Positions 1 to 9,190 are shown, counted from the stretch's first letter. The stretch: 41,751 nucleotides of DNA from RGIG8597 sp045133795 (GCA_045133795.1 JBGUUT010000128.1:1-41751); one strand, 5' to 3'. A program made the numbers and translations. The notes: a model not told the origin generated them from the sequence alone.

Positions 1-69
1 GAACTTGTGGATGAATGGAAATCTCAAGTAACGGAAATGTTTAAAATGTTTTCAGATGAAGGGAAGTGA
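1..69 (+). CDS. C-terminal fragment of an unidentified protein
   Basis: The window opens inside a plus-strand frame of 22 codons ending in TGA at 67-69 (starts ELVDEWK, ends SDEGK). It is followed by a hairpin terminator, which supports it being a real gene end. The fragment is too short to assign a family. It converges on the minus-strand TPR gene. Confidence 0.5.
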   Translation, partial: ELVDEWKSQVTEMFKMFSDEGK

Positions 70-100
70 GAGGATAAGCAATCTTACACATGGCAATAAA

Positions 101-137
101 AAAGTGTACTTCAAAAAATACTTTTGAGGTACACTTT
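101..137. terminator. Hairpin terminator between convergent genes
   Basis: Arms 101-116 and 122-137 pair over 16 bp with one G-U wobble (AAAGTGTAC core) around a 5-nt loop. On the minus strand the stem runs straight into a T-rich tail (TTTTTTATTG), so it should end the TPR operon efficiently. On the plus strand the T-run comes about 14 nt later, so termination of the gene ending at 69 is plausible but weaker. Confidence 0.8.
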
Positions 138-157
138 ATCTAATCTGAGTTTTTTTA

Positions 158-2137
158 TTAATTTTCGGTACTTTCGTCCGAATCATCGTTGTCAGTTGTT
201 TGTGATTCGTTTTCAGAATCGGCAGCAGCTTCTTCTTTTTGAGCCTTAATTGCATTTAGCATTTCTTCAATTTTAGCTTTTTTGTTTGATTGAGAGTTGT
301 TATTCAGATACAAAAGCAATTTTTCTGCATTTTCATAATCTTGAAGTTGAAAATAACTTTCAGCAAGTTCATATTGGATTTCGTCTGATGACGGAGAAAG
401 TTCGGCTGCTTTTGTTAATGCTTTTATAGCTTCCTTTTGATTATTAACTGATTTATAACAAAGTCCCAGATTTAGATGTAAATCTGAAATGTCATTATTT
501 AAACTGATAGCTTTTTTATAATTTTTTATAGCTTCTTCATAGAATTCAAGCTTTTGAAGTGCATTTCCTAAATTATTCAGCAATTTATAGTTAGTTGCAT
601 CATGTTTTAAACCTTTTTTGAGTATATCTACGGCTTCTTGCGGTTTACCTACGGCATTATATAACGCAGAAACATTGATATAAGCAGTTGTAAAAGTAGG
701 ATTTAATTCAATTGTTTTTAAATATTCCTCAATAGCTTCTGCAGAATTGTTGTCTTTTTCACAAGCAAATGCAGCAATAAAATGTAAATTGGCATTGTCC
801 GGTAATATTTCCAAACCTTTAAGTGCCAGTTTTTTTGCTTCGGAGTATTTTTCTTGTAATATTCTTATATCAGCCATTTCGTTATAACAGGAAACAGCGT
901 GATTTTTTTCCTGAGAAGTTTCTTGTTTATTTATTGAAATTGATTTGTTGTAACACTCAAGAGCTTCTTGATATTTTTTTAATTCTTTATAACAATCTCC
1001 GAGTCTTTTTTGTAAGCTGGCTTTATTGTTAATAGAAACTGCTTTTTTAAAATATTTAATTGCATTATTTGCATCACCGTCGAGTCTGTAGATTTCACCT
1101 AAGTTTGCGTTTGCTTCGTAGAATTCCGGATCCATATCCAAAACTTTTGTATAAACTTTGATAGCTTCTTTTATTTCTTCGTTTTTATAATAGGCGAGTC
1201 CTTGATAAAAATAACCGTGAATAAAATCAGGCTTTATTTCTGTTGCAGAAATAAAAGCTTCAATTGCTTTATCATATTGCTTACTTTTAAAGTATTGCTT
1301 TCCTAATTCATAAAATAATTCGTAACTGTTCGGATTAATTTGAAGAAGTTTTTTGTATTCATCAATCGCTTGTTCTGACATACCGCGTTTTGCATAAATC
1401 TTTCCGAGAACGAGACGAGCGGTTTCTTGATTAGGGTCTTTTTTTAATGCCTGTTGAGCTCTTTTTACGGCTTCTTCAAGATTTTTTGTATCGTTGGGAT
1501 TTTCATCAAGCAGCGTAGCGGCAAGTGCAGCATTAGCTTCCGGATTTTCCTTATCTTTTTCCAAAACATCATTCAAAATACTGCGAGCACGAGTATAATT
1601 TTGTGTATTATATTCTTTTAATCCATTGTTTAATAAATCATCGATTTCTTTTTGAGCAATATCTTGTTCTTGTTTTTCTGCATTTCCGCGATTTATAATC
1701 ATTGGTTTTTCATCACGTCTTTCAATTACAGTGTTCATATTTTCGTATGGAGTTTCATTTTGCGGATAATAATTATTACTTTGTTGTTGCTGTTGTTCTA
1801 GAGCTTGTTTTAATTCTTTTTGTTTTTGCTCATTTTTCATATTAATGACCATGTCTTGTAATTCCAAAACTTCGGCATCATCAATATTTTGTCGTAACAA
1901 AACATCGATTTGGTCTAACGCTCTGTCAAATTCGCCTTTGTTCATATATATGCGTATAATTTTTAAAATATTCTCACGGTCATTTGTAGTTGATGTATTT
2001 TGAATATTTTCTTCTTGGTTTTGTTGATATTTATGATTTTCAATTCCGATTTTTTCTTTACCAAACAAAAATAAAAGTAAAATTACGATTATTGTGACAC
2101 AAACTGCCGTTGTTCCTACCCATATTTTATTATTCAT
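158..2137 (-). CDS. Membrane-anchored TPR-repeat protein
   Basis: This 659-residue protein has a short cytoplasmic N-terminus, one membrane helix (about residues 6-26) and a Gln-rich linker (around 110-125). From about residue 175 to 635 there is a long run of tetratricopeptide repeats with the usual A/G-Y-F and P-x spacing. An acidic, Ser/Asp-rich tail ends it. It probably scaffolds protein contacts on the periplasmic side, but the partner is unknown. The ATG at 2137 is chosen because GGAGG at 2144-2148 lies six bases upstream. A TTG at 2182 would overlap the upstream gene and has no such site. The start lies 37 nt after the stop of another TPR gene, so the two are probably co-transcribed. 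The specific role cannot be read from sequence. Confidence 0.85.
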   Translation of the reverse strand: MNNKIWVGTTAVCVTIIVILLLFLFGKEKIGIENHKYQQNQEENIQNTSTTNDRENILKIIRIYMNKGEFDRALDQIDVLLRQNIDDAEVLELQDMVINMKNEQKQKELKQALEQQQQQSNNYYPQNETPYENMNTVIERRDEKPMIINRGNAEKQEQDIAQKEIDDLLNNGLKEYNTQNYTRARSILNDVLEKDKENPEANAALAATLLDENPNDTKNLEEAVKRAQQALKKDPNQETARLVLGKIYAKRGMSEQAIDEYKKLLQINPNSYELFYELGKQYFKSKQYDKAIEAFISATEIKPDFIHGYFYQGLAYYKNEEIKEAIKVYTKVLDMDPEFYEANANLGEIYRLDGDANNAIKYFKKAVSINNKASLQKRLGDCYKELKKYQEALECYNKSISINKQETSQEKNHAVSCYNEMADIRILQEKYSEAKKLALKGLEILPDNANLHFIAAFACEKDNNSAEAIEEYLKTIELNPTFTTAYINVSALYNAVGKPQEAVDILKKGLKHDATNYKLLNNLGNALQKLEFYEEAIKNYKKAISLNNDISDLHLNLGLCYKSVNNQKEAIKALTKAAELSPSSDEIQYELAESYFQLQDYENAEKLLLYLNNNSQSNKKAKIEEMLNAIKAQKEEAAADSENESQTTDNDDSDESTEN

Positions 2138-2143
2138 AAAAAT

Positions 2144-2148
2144 CCTCC
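2144..2148 (-). promoter_or_regulatory. Ribosome binding site setting the TPR-protein start
   Basis: On the minus strand GGAGG stands six bases before ATG at 2137. It fixes the start there rather than at the TTG 45 nt upstream. Confidence 0.75.
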
Positions 2149-2174
2149 AGAAATTATGTTTACTTTTATCATTT

Positions 2175-4520
2175 TCAATCAATTAACTCAAATTCTTCAT
2201 CCTCTTCGACAGGAGTGAAAGTTTGGTAATCATTAAAACTGCTTGTTTTATTCTTTTTATTTTTACGGTCTTTAGAAAGATTTTCCAGTAATTTCTTTCT
2301 TGCTTCCTCACGTTTTCTCTTTCGTTCGGCTCGTGCAGCTTCACGTTCTTTTCGTTTTTTTTCACGAGCCAATTTTCGTAATTCACTTTTTGATAACGTT
2401 TTCTGATTTTGTTGTGTATTATCATTATCAATATATTTTGAGTCATCAGAGTCGTCTTCTGAATCAAAATCATCATTAAAATACTCATTTTCTTCATCTT
2501 CAGCAAAATCTTCTTCTAAATCTGAGCTATTTTGTCCGTCGGCGAAGTTGTTTCCTGAATTAGCTCCGTTTTGTCTGTCGGCTAAGTTATTTCCTGAATT
2601 AGAATCGTTTTGTCCGTTAGCTAGGTTACTTCCCGAATTAGCAGCGTTTTGCCCGTCGGCGAAGTTATTTCCCGAATTAGCTCCGTTTTGTCCGTCGGCT
2701 AAGTTATTTCCGGAAGCAGAATCGTTTTGTCCGTTGGCTAAGTTGTTTCCCGAATTATAACCGTTTTGTCCGTTGGCTAGGTTACTTCCCGAATTAGAAG
2801 CGTTTTGCCCGTCGGCTAAGTTATTTCTGGAGGCAGAACCGTTTTGCCCGTTAGCAAAGTTATTTCCCGAATTAGCTCCGTTTTGTCCGTTGGCAAAGTT
2901 ATTTCCCGAATTAGCTCCGTTTTGTCCGTTAGCTAGGTTATTTCCTGAATTAGCTCCGTTTTGTCCGTCGGCTAAGTTATTTCCGGAAGCAGAACCGTTT
3001 TGCCCGTCGGCTAAGTTATTTCCGGAGGCAGAACCGTTTTGCCCGTCGGCTAAGTTGTTTCCCGAATTATAACCGTTTTGTCCGTCGGTTAGGTTATTTC
3101 CCGAATTAGAACCGTTTTGCCCGTCGGCAAAGATATTTCCCGAATTAGCTCCGTTTTGTCCGTCGGCGAAGTTGTTTCCGGTAGTAGAACCGTTTTGCCC
3201 GTCGGCGAAGTTACTTCCTGAATTAGCTCCGTTTTGCCCGTCGGCAAAGTTGTTTTCGGAAGCAGAACCGTTTTGCCCGTCGGCTAAGTTACTTCCAGAA
3301 TTAGAAGTATTTTGTCCGTCGGCTAGGTTACTTCCTGAATTAGAAGCGTTTTGTCCGTTAGCTAGGTTATTTCCCGAATTAGCTCCGTTTTGTCCGTCGG
3401 CAAAGTTATTTCCCGAATTAGCAGCGTTTTGTCCGTCGGCTAAGTTGTTTCCTGAATTATAACCGTTTTGTCCGTCGGCTAGGTTGTTTTCCGAATTAGC
3501 TCCGTTTTGTCCGTTAGCTAGGTTATTTCCCGAATTAGCTCCATTTTGCCCGTCGGCAAAGTTGTTTCCGGAAGCAGAATCGTTTTGCCCGTTGGCTAGG
3601 TTACTTCCTGAATTAGCTCCGTTTTGCCCGTCGGCGAAGTTGTTTCCCGAATTAGCAGCGTTTTGTCCGTTAGCTAGGTTGTTTCCTGAATTATAACCGT
3701 TTTGTCCGTCGGCTAAGTTATTTCCCGAATTATAACCGTTTTGCCCGTTAGCTAAGTTGTTTCCCGAATTAGCTCCGTTTTGTCCGTTAGCTAGGTTGTT
3801 TCCGGTGGTAGAAGTGTTTTGTCCGTTAGCTAAGTTATTTCCTGAATTAGCTCCGTTTTGCCCGTCGGCGAAGTTGTTTCCTGAATTAGCTCCGTTTTGC
3901 CCGTTAGGGAGATTATTATTCGGCATTGGAGTCGGAATTATCATTGATAATTGTTGTTCCAACTTTTCTTTTTCTTCAAGTGTTTTTTGTTGAGATAAAT
4001 ATTCTTCTAATAATTTCGTAACTTGATTAATTTTTTCATTTAACTCTGTATTGCTGGAATAAATCAGGAATTTTTTCCAACTGTTTAGTGCGTCTTCTTG
4101 ACGTTCTTGTTGATATAGCATTATTCCGTTTATGTAATATGGATTAGGCAGGGTTGGATTGAGTTTATTTGCAATAATATTACATTCGATTGCGGCATCT
4201 TTCATATTTTGTCGGTAATATACGATTGAAAGATTGTAATAGTATTCTGATTTTTTTTCATCATTTGTTACGTATGAAATAGCTTTTCGCATAGCGTGAA
4301 TTGCGGCAACTTGATTTCCTCGTTCGGATTCTACGGAACTTAAAATTGCGAAAGCTTCATGGTCTTGCGGATTTTTGTATAAATATTTGTTTAGTTTTTT
4401 TGCAGCTTCATCCCATTTTTGAGTGTAGATATAATCGTAAACGATATTTTCCAGTGATTCTGCATGAATAAAGATTGGTATAATAAAAAACAGCACTGAA
4501 AGTAAAATAAAACGTTTCAT
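2175..4520 (-). CDS. Secreted TPR protein with a 35-copy Asn/Gly-rich repeat domain
   Basis: This 781-residue protein has four parts. Residues 1-20 are a signal peptide (MKRFILLSVLFF..IHA, cut before ESLEN). About 25-170 is a short TPR array. Residues 206-660 are 35 uninterrupted 13-residue repeats of pattern (N/D)GQN-x3-SGNN(L/F)A. The C-terminus has an acidic patch, then a Lys/Arg/Glu-rich stretch likely to be helical, then a further acidic end. ATG at 4520 is preferred: AGGA lies just upstream and the signal peptide begins there, whereas the TTG at 4547 only adds nine residues in front of it. The repeat domain is almost free of charge except Asp and has no Cys or Pro, so it is probably disordered. 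No family is recognised. It sits directly upstream of another TPR protein in the same direction. Confidence 0.8.
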   Translation of the reverse strand: MKRFILLSVLFFIIPIFIHAESLENIVYDYIYTQKWDEAAKKLNKYLYKNPQDHEAFAILSSVESERGNQVAAIHAMRKAISYVTNDEKKSEYYYNLSIVYYRQNMKDAAIECNIIANKLNPTLPNPYYINGIMLYQQERQEDALNSWKKFLIYSSNTELNEKINQVTKLLEEYLSQQKTLEEKEKLEQQLSMIIPTPMPNNNLPNGQNGANSGNNFADGQNGANSGNNLANGQNTSTTGNNLANGQNGANSGNNLANGQNGYNSGNNLADGQNGYNSGNNLANGQNAANSGNNFADGQNGANSGSNLANGQNDSASGNNFADGQNGANSGNNLANGQNGANSENNLADGQNGYNSGNNLADGQNAANSGNNFADGQNGANSGNNLANGQNASNSGSNLADGQNTSNSGSNLADGQNGSASENNFADGQNGANSGSNFADGQNGSTTGNNFADGQNGANSGNIFADGQNGSNSGNNLTDGQNGYNSGNNLADGQNGSASGNNLADGQNGSASGNNLADGQNGANSGNNLANGQNGANSGNNFANGQNGANSGNNFANGQNGSASRNNLADGQNASNSGSNLANGQNGYNSGNNLANGQNDSASGNNLADGQNGANSGNNFADGQNAANSGSNLANGQNDSNSGNNLADRQNGANSGNNFADGQNSSDLEEDFAEDEENEYFNDDFDSEDDSDDSKYIDNDNTQQNQKTLSKSELRKLAREKKRKEREAARAERKRKREEARKKLLENLSKDRKNKKNKTSSFNDYQTFTPVEEDEEFELID
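2541..3905 (-). repeat. Tandem array of 35 x 39 bp coding repeats
   Basis: Thirty-five exact-length 39-bp units fill 1365 bases without a gap, all in frame. A decayed 36th unit begins at 2540. Each encodes a 13-residue motif. Most variation is at the first residue (N or D), residues 5-7 (GAN, GYN, GSA, ASN, DSA, STT and others) and residue 12 (L or F). Because 39 is divisible by three, gain or loss of units changes protein length without breaking the frame. Confidence 0.95.
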
Positions 4521-4575
4521 TCTTATTTCCTGATACAAAGAATCCAAAGTTATATTAATTCATCGGATAAAAAAT

Positions 4576-4595
4576 AAACTTTGTTAGAAAAGTTT
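4576..4595 (-). terminator. Weak candidate terminator after the amylase gene
   Basis: A 7-bp A/T-rich stem (AAACTTT at 4576-4582 with AAAGTTT at 4589-4595) has a 6-nt loop and, on the minus strand, is followed by a T-rich tail. The stem is weak, so read-through into the TPR genes is possible. Confidence 0.35.
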
Positions 4596-4621
4596 TTTCC
4601 TAGTGCTGTTTCTACCATAAT

Positions 4622-5929
4622 TTAAAATTTTATTATACGCATTGAATTAGGTTGCATTATGACATTTGAAAGATTGATTGTCGATTCGGTAAGTAAATCC
4701 CAGCCATTTTGTTGTAGCTTGAGATTTAAAGTCGCATTATTAAAATCACAATTAAAAACGACCGCTATATTTTCATTTTGAAAACTTCGCATGAAAGCAA
4801 ATTGTTTTGATGCAACCAAAAGTTCTTTATAATCACCGTTGTAAAGTGCCGGGGATTGATTTCTTATTTGTATAAGTTTAGCTATCCACTGTGTCAATTC
4901 TGAAAAATATAGCTTTTCTAATGCAGGTCGAAGTGGTTTGTCATTGCCGTTTTCTTTTTTTCCGTGTATTCCGAATTCACTTCCGTAGTAAACAGAGGCA
5001 ATTCCCGGCATTGTAAATAATAATCCGTATACAAGAGGTAAGTGTTCGCTACATTTTAATGTACTTGCAATTCTGTTGACATCGTGATTATCAAGAAAAT
5101 TGTACAGCGGAATTTGTTGATAAATACCGCCTTGACCGAATTGGCGTCTAAGAGAGTAAGCTATTTCGAAAAGATTATTATCATTAAAACTGGACCATGC
5201 ACCTTTATAAGATTCATAATTTGTTACGGAATTAAGATGAGCGTCACGTATCCAACGACCGTAATCACCGTGAACAACTTCACCGACAAACCAAAAGTCG
5301 TGTTTTTCATTTCGACATCGTACCGAAAGTTCTCGCATAAAATCAAAATCTAATACATCTGCTGCATCAAGTCGCAATCCGTCAATATCGAATTCTCTTA
5401 TCCATTGTAATGCTGCTTGTATCAAATGTTCTTTTATTTCCTGATTTCTTAAATTGTATTTGACCAAATCCAAACATCCAGCCCATCCTTCATAAGAAAA
5501 ACTGTCATTATAACAATTGTTATTGTTAAAATTTATATTTAAGTACCAGTCGGTATATTTAGAATTATTGCGATTATTTTTAATATCTTTAAATGCAAAG
5601 AATTCTCTGCCGGAATGATTGAAAACTGCATCTAAGATTACATCTATTCCGTTTGTGTGAAAATTATTAATAAGATTGCGTAAATCTTCATTTGTTCCGA
5701 GTCTTCTGTCAACGTGATAATAATCTACGGTATTGTATCCGTGACTTTCAGATTCAAATAATGGTCCTAAATAAACAGCATTTATTCCGAGTTTTTTTAA
5801 ATGTTCGATGTTATCTGATATTTTTGAAAGAGCAGAAGTTGCCGGTGTTTGATAATCATTATTTTCTGAAGCTCCGCAAAATCCCAGCGGATAAATATGA
5901 TAGAAAATAGAATTATTTGATATTGCCAT
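4622..5929 (-). CDS. Cytoplasmic GH13 alpha-amylase family glycosidase
   Basis: This 435-residue enzyme has the four conserved GH13 regions: DAVFNH (100-105), GLRLDAAD with nucleophile D188, the acid/base E217 in FVGEVVH, and D283 in FLDNHD. It has no signal peptide, so it should act on alpha-glucans or maltodextrins inside the cell. It resembles short cyclomaltodextrinase or maltogenic-amylase types, but the N-terminal domain usual in those is absent. The exact specificity is not determinable here. The ATG at 5929 has GGAG upstream at good spacing. A clear promoter lies at 5966-5995, divergent from the yqhQ-like gene. No sugar transporter or regulator is adjacent. Confidence 0.9.
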   Translation of the reverse strand: MAISNNSIFYHIYPLGFCGASENNDYQTPATSALSKISDNIEHLKKLGINAVYLGPLFESESHGYNTVDYYHVDRRLGTNEDLRNLINNFHTNGIDVILDAVFNHSGREFFAFKDIKNNRNNSKYTDWYLNINFNNNNCYNDSFSYEGWAGCLDLVKYNLRNQEIKEHLIQAALQWIREFDIDGLRLDAADVLDFDFMRELSVRCRNEKHDFWFVGEVVHGDYGRWIRDAHLNSVTNYESYKGAWSSFNDNNLFEIAYSLRRQFGQGGIYQQIPLYNFLDNHDVNRIASTLKCSEHLPLVYGLLFTMPGIASVYYGSEFGIHGKKENGNDKPLRPALEKLYFSELTQWIAKLIQIRNQSPALYNGDYKELLVASKQFAFMRSFQNENIAVVFNCDFNNATLNLKLQQNGWDLLTESTINLSNVIMQPNSMRIIKF

Positions 5930-5965
5930 GTTGATTTCTCCTTGTATTTAAATATTATTAAATAA

Positions 5966-5995
5966 TTTATATACCTAACAGTATATAAAAGTCAA
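5966..5995 (-). promoter_or_regulatory. Sigma70-type promoter for the GH13 gene
   Basis: On the minus strand TTGACT (5990-5995) and TATAAA (5966-5971) are 18 bp apart, upstream of the ATG at 5929. Confidence 0.65.
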
Positions 5996-6025
5996 GTTTT
6001 TTTATCTTCTTGTTTTATTAAGAGA

Positions 6026-6054
6026 TTGAAAAGTTATATTTTTTCCTTTATATT
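6026..6054 (+). promoter_or_regulatory. Sigma70-type promoter for the YqhQ-like operon
   Basis: TTGAAA (6026-6031) and TATATT (6049-6054) are separated by exactly 17 bp, about 30 nt before the start codon at 6085. Confidence 0.6.
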
Positions 6055-6084
6055 GCCAAAAATGAAAAATACAGGAGTACTGGT

Positions 6085-7056
6085 TTGGGAAATGAGAAAA
6101 AAGAAATGAATTTGGCTTACGGTGGTCAAGCTTTAATAGAAGGCGTTTTAATGCGAGGGCAAGAAGGGTATGCTTTTACTGTAAGAAAACCGGATAAAAC
6201 TTTACATAAAGAATATCATGCGTGTGTGGCTTTGGGGAAAAGAATTAAATTTTTAGGTTTACCTTTTATTCGCGGTATTGCCGGATTTTGTGAGAATTTA
6301 TATTTCGGAACTAAAATTATAAATCGTTCGGCTGAAATTGCTTTTCCGGAAGAAAATACAAATGAAAAAGGAACATCGATATTTGCAATGATTTTGACTT
6401 ATACTTTTGCTTTTGGACTTGCGATGTTGCTTTTTGTTGCGACTCCTTATTTTATTACAAGCTTGTTTAAGTTGGATCATACAAAAAATCCTTTTCTTTA
6501 TAATCTTGTTGCCGGTTTAATTCGAATGTCTTTTTTCTTCGTTTATTTGTTTTTAATTTCATTTATGAAAGATACGAAGCGTTTATTTGGGTATCACGGT
6601 GCCGAACATAAAACGATTAATGCTTATGAAGCAGGTAAGGAATTAACGGTGGAAAATATTCGAACTTCATCTCGTTTACATCCTCGTTGCGGAACATCTT
6701 TTATTTTTATTGTCTTTCTTATTACTATTGTCATTTTCCCATTTTTTAATATTTTCTTTAATCAATTTGATTGGTATCTGGAGGCTCACAGAAGCTTACA
6801 AAAATTGATAATAATTTTGTCACACATTGTTGTCGGAATGCCTATTGTATCTTCTATCAGTTATGAATTATTGAAGCTTTCTGCAAAATTTGAAAAAAAT
6901 CCTATCGTGAAACTTTTTGTATTGCCGGGACTTTTCTTTCAATTGTTTTCAACACGTGAACCGGAAGATGAAATGATTGAAACTGCGATTTCCAGTCTTT
7001 CAATGGTAATAAATAAAGGAGAGAATCTTAATGGACAGAATAATGAAAGCGTTTAA
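6085..7056 (+). CDS. YqhQ/DUF1385 family membrane protein
   Basis: This 323-residue polytopic protein matches the DUF1385 (YqhQ) family. Near the N-terminus is GGQALIEGVLMRG, in the middle GYHGAEHKTINAYE, then HPRCGTSF. Four or so hydrophobic helices are interspersed. The conserved His/Glu/Cys residues suggest a metal site, but no reaction is established for the family. Translation probably starts at TTG 6085, seven bases after AGGAG (6073-6077). An ATG at 6106 is the alternative and lacks its own site. It overlaps the next gene by 26 bp, so the two are probably translated together. Confidence 0.85.
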   Translation: MGNEKKEMNLAYGGQALIEGVLMRGQEGYAFTVRKPDKTLHKEYHACVALGKRIKFLGLPFIRGIAGFCENLYFGTKIINRSAEIAFPEENTNEKGTSIFAMILTYTFAFGLAMLLFVATPYFITSLFKLDHTKNPFLYNLVAGLIRMSFFFVYLFLISFMKDTKRLFGYHGAEHKTINAYEAGKELTVENIRTSSRLHPRCGTSFIFIVFLITIVIFPFFNIFFNQFDWYLEAHRSLQKLIIILSHIVVGMPIVSSISYELLKLSAKFEKNPIVKLFVLPGLFFQLFSTREPEDEMIETAISSLSMVINKGENLNGQNNESV

Positions 7057-7579
7057 TAAAAAAACTATTCTTGGTATTTACTTTATAATTTTTGGATTAT
7101 TGGCAACTTGCCAGCTCTTTTTTGCAACTTTTACTATTTCAATGATGTTTTGTGTTTTTTTATTAATGGTTGGAATTCATCTTGTAATTTTGGCTTTTTT
7201 AAATAAGACAAAAAATGGTTTCTTGTTTATTTTTGGTTTTGATTTGATTTTTGTAATGGCTTATTTGTTATTCTGGTTTATTTTCGGATTTAAGATTGAA
7301 AAAGCTTGGCCTTTACTTCCGATGTGTTGCGGAATAACTTTTTTATTTTATTATTTTTTGATTAATCGTAAGAGTTTCGGTCTTTTTATTTCCGGGACTT
7401 TTATCATGTTGTTATCAATAGTATTATTTTTCTTTTCTTGCGGTTTTTTAAAAGGGGAAGGACTGTTTGAAAAAGTTCTGTTTTTGTTTATAACCTTATG
7501 TTTTATCGCTATCGGATTTTTCTTGTTACAAGCGGGGCAGAAAGATAGGGCTGATGAAGAAGATGTAGAGAATGAATAA
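7031..7579 (+). CDS. Small polytopic membrane protein
   Basis: This 182-residue protein consists mostly of five hydrophobic segments with short loops and ends in an acidic tail. No enzymatic motif is visible. It starts inside the 3' end of the YqhQ-like gene with AAAGGAG at about 7016-7022. Its own stop overlaps the start of the next gene by 8 bp. The tight packing suggests an envelope-related unit with both neighbours, but the function is unknown. Confidence 0.7.
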   Translation: MDRIMKAFNKKTILGIYFIIFGLLATCQLFFATFTISMMFCVFLLMVGIHLVILAFLNKTKNGFLFIFGFDLIFVMAYLLFWFIFGFKIEKAWPLLPMCCGITFLFYYFLINRKSFGLFISGTFIMLLSIVLFFFSCGFLKGEGLFEKVLFLFITLCFIAIGFFLLQAGQKDRADEEDVENE

Positions 7580-8285
7580 AAAAATAATTTTATTTTTATT
7601 ATTTTTTTCTGTTTATTTTTGCAATGCAGATTCGCTGAGATTAAAAAACGGCGAGTTGTTACATGGGAATTTGGTTTCTTATTCGTCAAAAGTTGTTCAA
7701 TTTGCAATAGAAAATGATTTGATGTTTAAAATTCAGTTAGAAGATATAGATTTTTTAGCATTGACAACTTCTAATGCAGTGATTCAATTGATAAAAAAGA
7801 AATCTACGGTTTCGTCATTTGAGTTGATTGGTATAACTTCTGATGCTCTTTATTTAAAAGGTAATGAAGGTTTGTTTTCTTTGGAAATAGAACCGGGCAG
7901 TAATATTACTTTTTCGCTTCAAAATAAAAAAAAAGATGTGAAGTTTTATGAAAGTGAAATTAATAATCTAAGTATTCAGGAATTATGGAATCGAATCTTA
8001 GTTTTTTCGAACAGTAAAAATATAATCGATTGGATTGATTTTAGTCAGTTCAATTTGCAAGATAGCGATGTATTATTTTATGAAAATATTTGGAATTTAT
8101 TAAAAGAATATATTCCGGAAAAACATCATAATTTTTTGTGGCAATTAATGGAAAGTTATACCGGTATGGAAAGAAATATTGATATTTTTATGAAAGAAAA
8201 AGATTGTCTTCTTACACAGGAAAAGTTGCGAAAAGATTTTCTTTATCGAATTTATAGATTATTGGGAAAAATAAATAACGATTAA
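7572..8285 (+). CDS. Exported protein of unknown function
   Basis: This 237-residue protein has an N-terminal signal peptide (MNKKIILFLLFF..CNA, cut before DS). A Sm/SH3-like beta stretch follows (SLRLKNGELLHGNLVSY..), a pattern seen in many exported spirochaetal proteins. The C-terminal half is probably alpha-helical and has no recognised motif. Cys17 could be read as a lipobox, but the preceding residues (VYF) fit poorly, so peptidase-I cleavage is preferred. Its stop is only three bases from the convergent gene at 8289. Confidence 0.7.
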   Translation: MNKKIILFLLFFSVYFCNADSLRLKNGELLHGNLVSYSSKVVQFAIENDLMFKIQLEDIDFLALTTSNAVIQLIKKKSTVSSFELIGITSDALYLKGNEGLFSLEIEPGSNITFSLQNKKKDVKFYESEINNLSIQELWNRILVFSNSKNIIDWIDFSQFNLQDSDVLFYENIWNLLKEYIPEKHHNFLWQLMESYTGMERNIDIFMKEKDCLLTQEKLRKDFLYRIYRLLGKINND

Positions 8286-8288
8286 GAA

Positions 8289-9110
8289 TTATCGTTGCAG
8301 ATGTTTCTTTTTTGCATCTTCATCTGCAAAATGTTTATCTAATAATATTTTCCAAACATCGATTTGCTTTTTAGATGTTTCAACTTTTTCCGGATCTCCG
8401 AGAACACTTACTATTCTGTGTAAAGTACATTGAAAGTCAATTGCTCGCTTTAAATCTTCGGGATCTTTTCCGCTTAATTCATATTTTTCACGATATCTGA
8501 GAGAAACCTGCGTTAACATTTTTTGTATCAAAGCAATATGTGCACGTCTGACTTGATAGCCGTCTTCCATCGGATTGTCTAATTTTTGATAACGACGTAA
8601 ATCAAACATATTTTTAGCAAGGATAGCAAATTTTGAATCTGTATCAAGAAAAGCCCATCTCCATTTACTGTTTTCACCGAAATTATTTTTGATAATGTCG
8701 GTACAGTAACCGATTTGGCAAATTAATTCATATTTATTGTCATCACTCATTTCTGAAAGTAATGCAAGTTCTTTTTCATAATCAGAAAATGGAACATCGA
8801 GATAATTCGTAACAATTTTACTGAGATTGATAATGACATCGGAAATAAATTGTCGAGCTTTATCAAGGAAAAGAGTGTTCTTTACTTCTAAGAAGTCAAC
8901 ACTGACTTCATTCATTGCACAATAAATTCCAATTTCTTGGAGCAAAAGCTTAGCGATTTTTATTTGTGTGTATGAAGCGACTTCAGCCGGTTCTTTTACT
9001 ATTTGAAGTTTTAAAGTTTTTATTTCTTTTTCCAGTTCTTCAAGCTTCTTTTTGTAAAAAGCAATATGTTCTTGATATTTTACACGTTGCTCATTTGTAA
9101 CCTTTGCCAT
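8289..9110 (-). CDS. Conserved hypothetical, coiled-coil N-terminus
   Basis: This 273-residue soluble protein begins MAKVTNEQRVKYQEH and has a Lys/Glu-rich helix (about 10-40) predicted to form a coiled coil. A largely helical domain follows. No catalytic motif or known domain is recognised. The ATG at 9110 is chosen because AAGGA lies seven bases upstream. A further in-frame start at 9173 adds 21 residues without a ribosome site. It follows recN in the same direction with an 80-nt gap. A homologue after recN in T. pallidum is recalled but unverified. Confidence 0.7.
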   Translation of the reverse strand: MAKVTNEQRVKYQEHIAFYKKKLEELEKEIKTLKLQIVKEPAEVASYTQIKIAKLLLQEIGIYCAMNEVSVDFLEVKNTLFLDKARQFISDVIINLSKIVTNYLDVPFSDYEKELALLSEMSDDNKYELICQIGYCTDIIKNNFGENSKWRWAFLDTDSKFAILAKNMFDLRRYQKLDNPMEDGYQVRRAHIALIQKMLTQVSLRYREKYELSGKDPEDLKRAIDFQCTLHRIVSVLGDPEKVETSKKQIDVWKILLDKHFADEDAKKKHLQR

Positions 9111-9190
9111 AAAACAATCCTTTTTTGATAGCTCTCTAACAAATATCGGTTTTATAATTGAAAGATTAATCAAAGAAAGGATTATTTTTA

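Noticed and set aside
2138..2182. Longer start (TTG 2182) for the TPR protein
   Set aside because: It overlaps the upstream gene and lies before a strong GGAGG that serves ATG 2137.
2541..3905. Regular 39-bp repeats resembling a CRISPR array
   Set aside because: Units are contiguous with no unique spacers and are all in frame within one long gene with a signal peptide; no cas genes are near.
2548..3993. Several plus-strand open frames of pattern PELAPFCPSAKLF across the repeat array
   Set aside because: They are the antisense translation of the 39-bp repeat, lack ribosome sites, and are broken wherever a unit variant carries a TAA in that frame.
7572..8285. Lipoprotein assignment from Cys17
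   Set aside because: Residues before the cysteine (VYF) do not fit a lipobox, while cleavage after CNA fits signal peptidase I.
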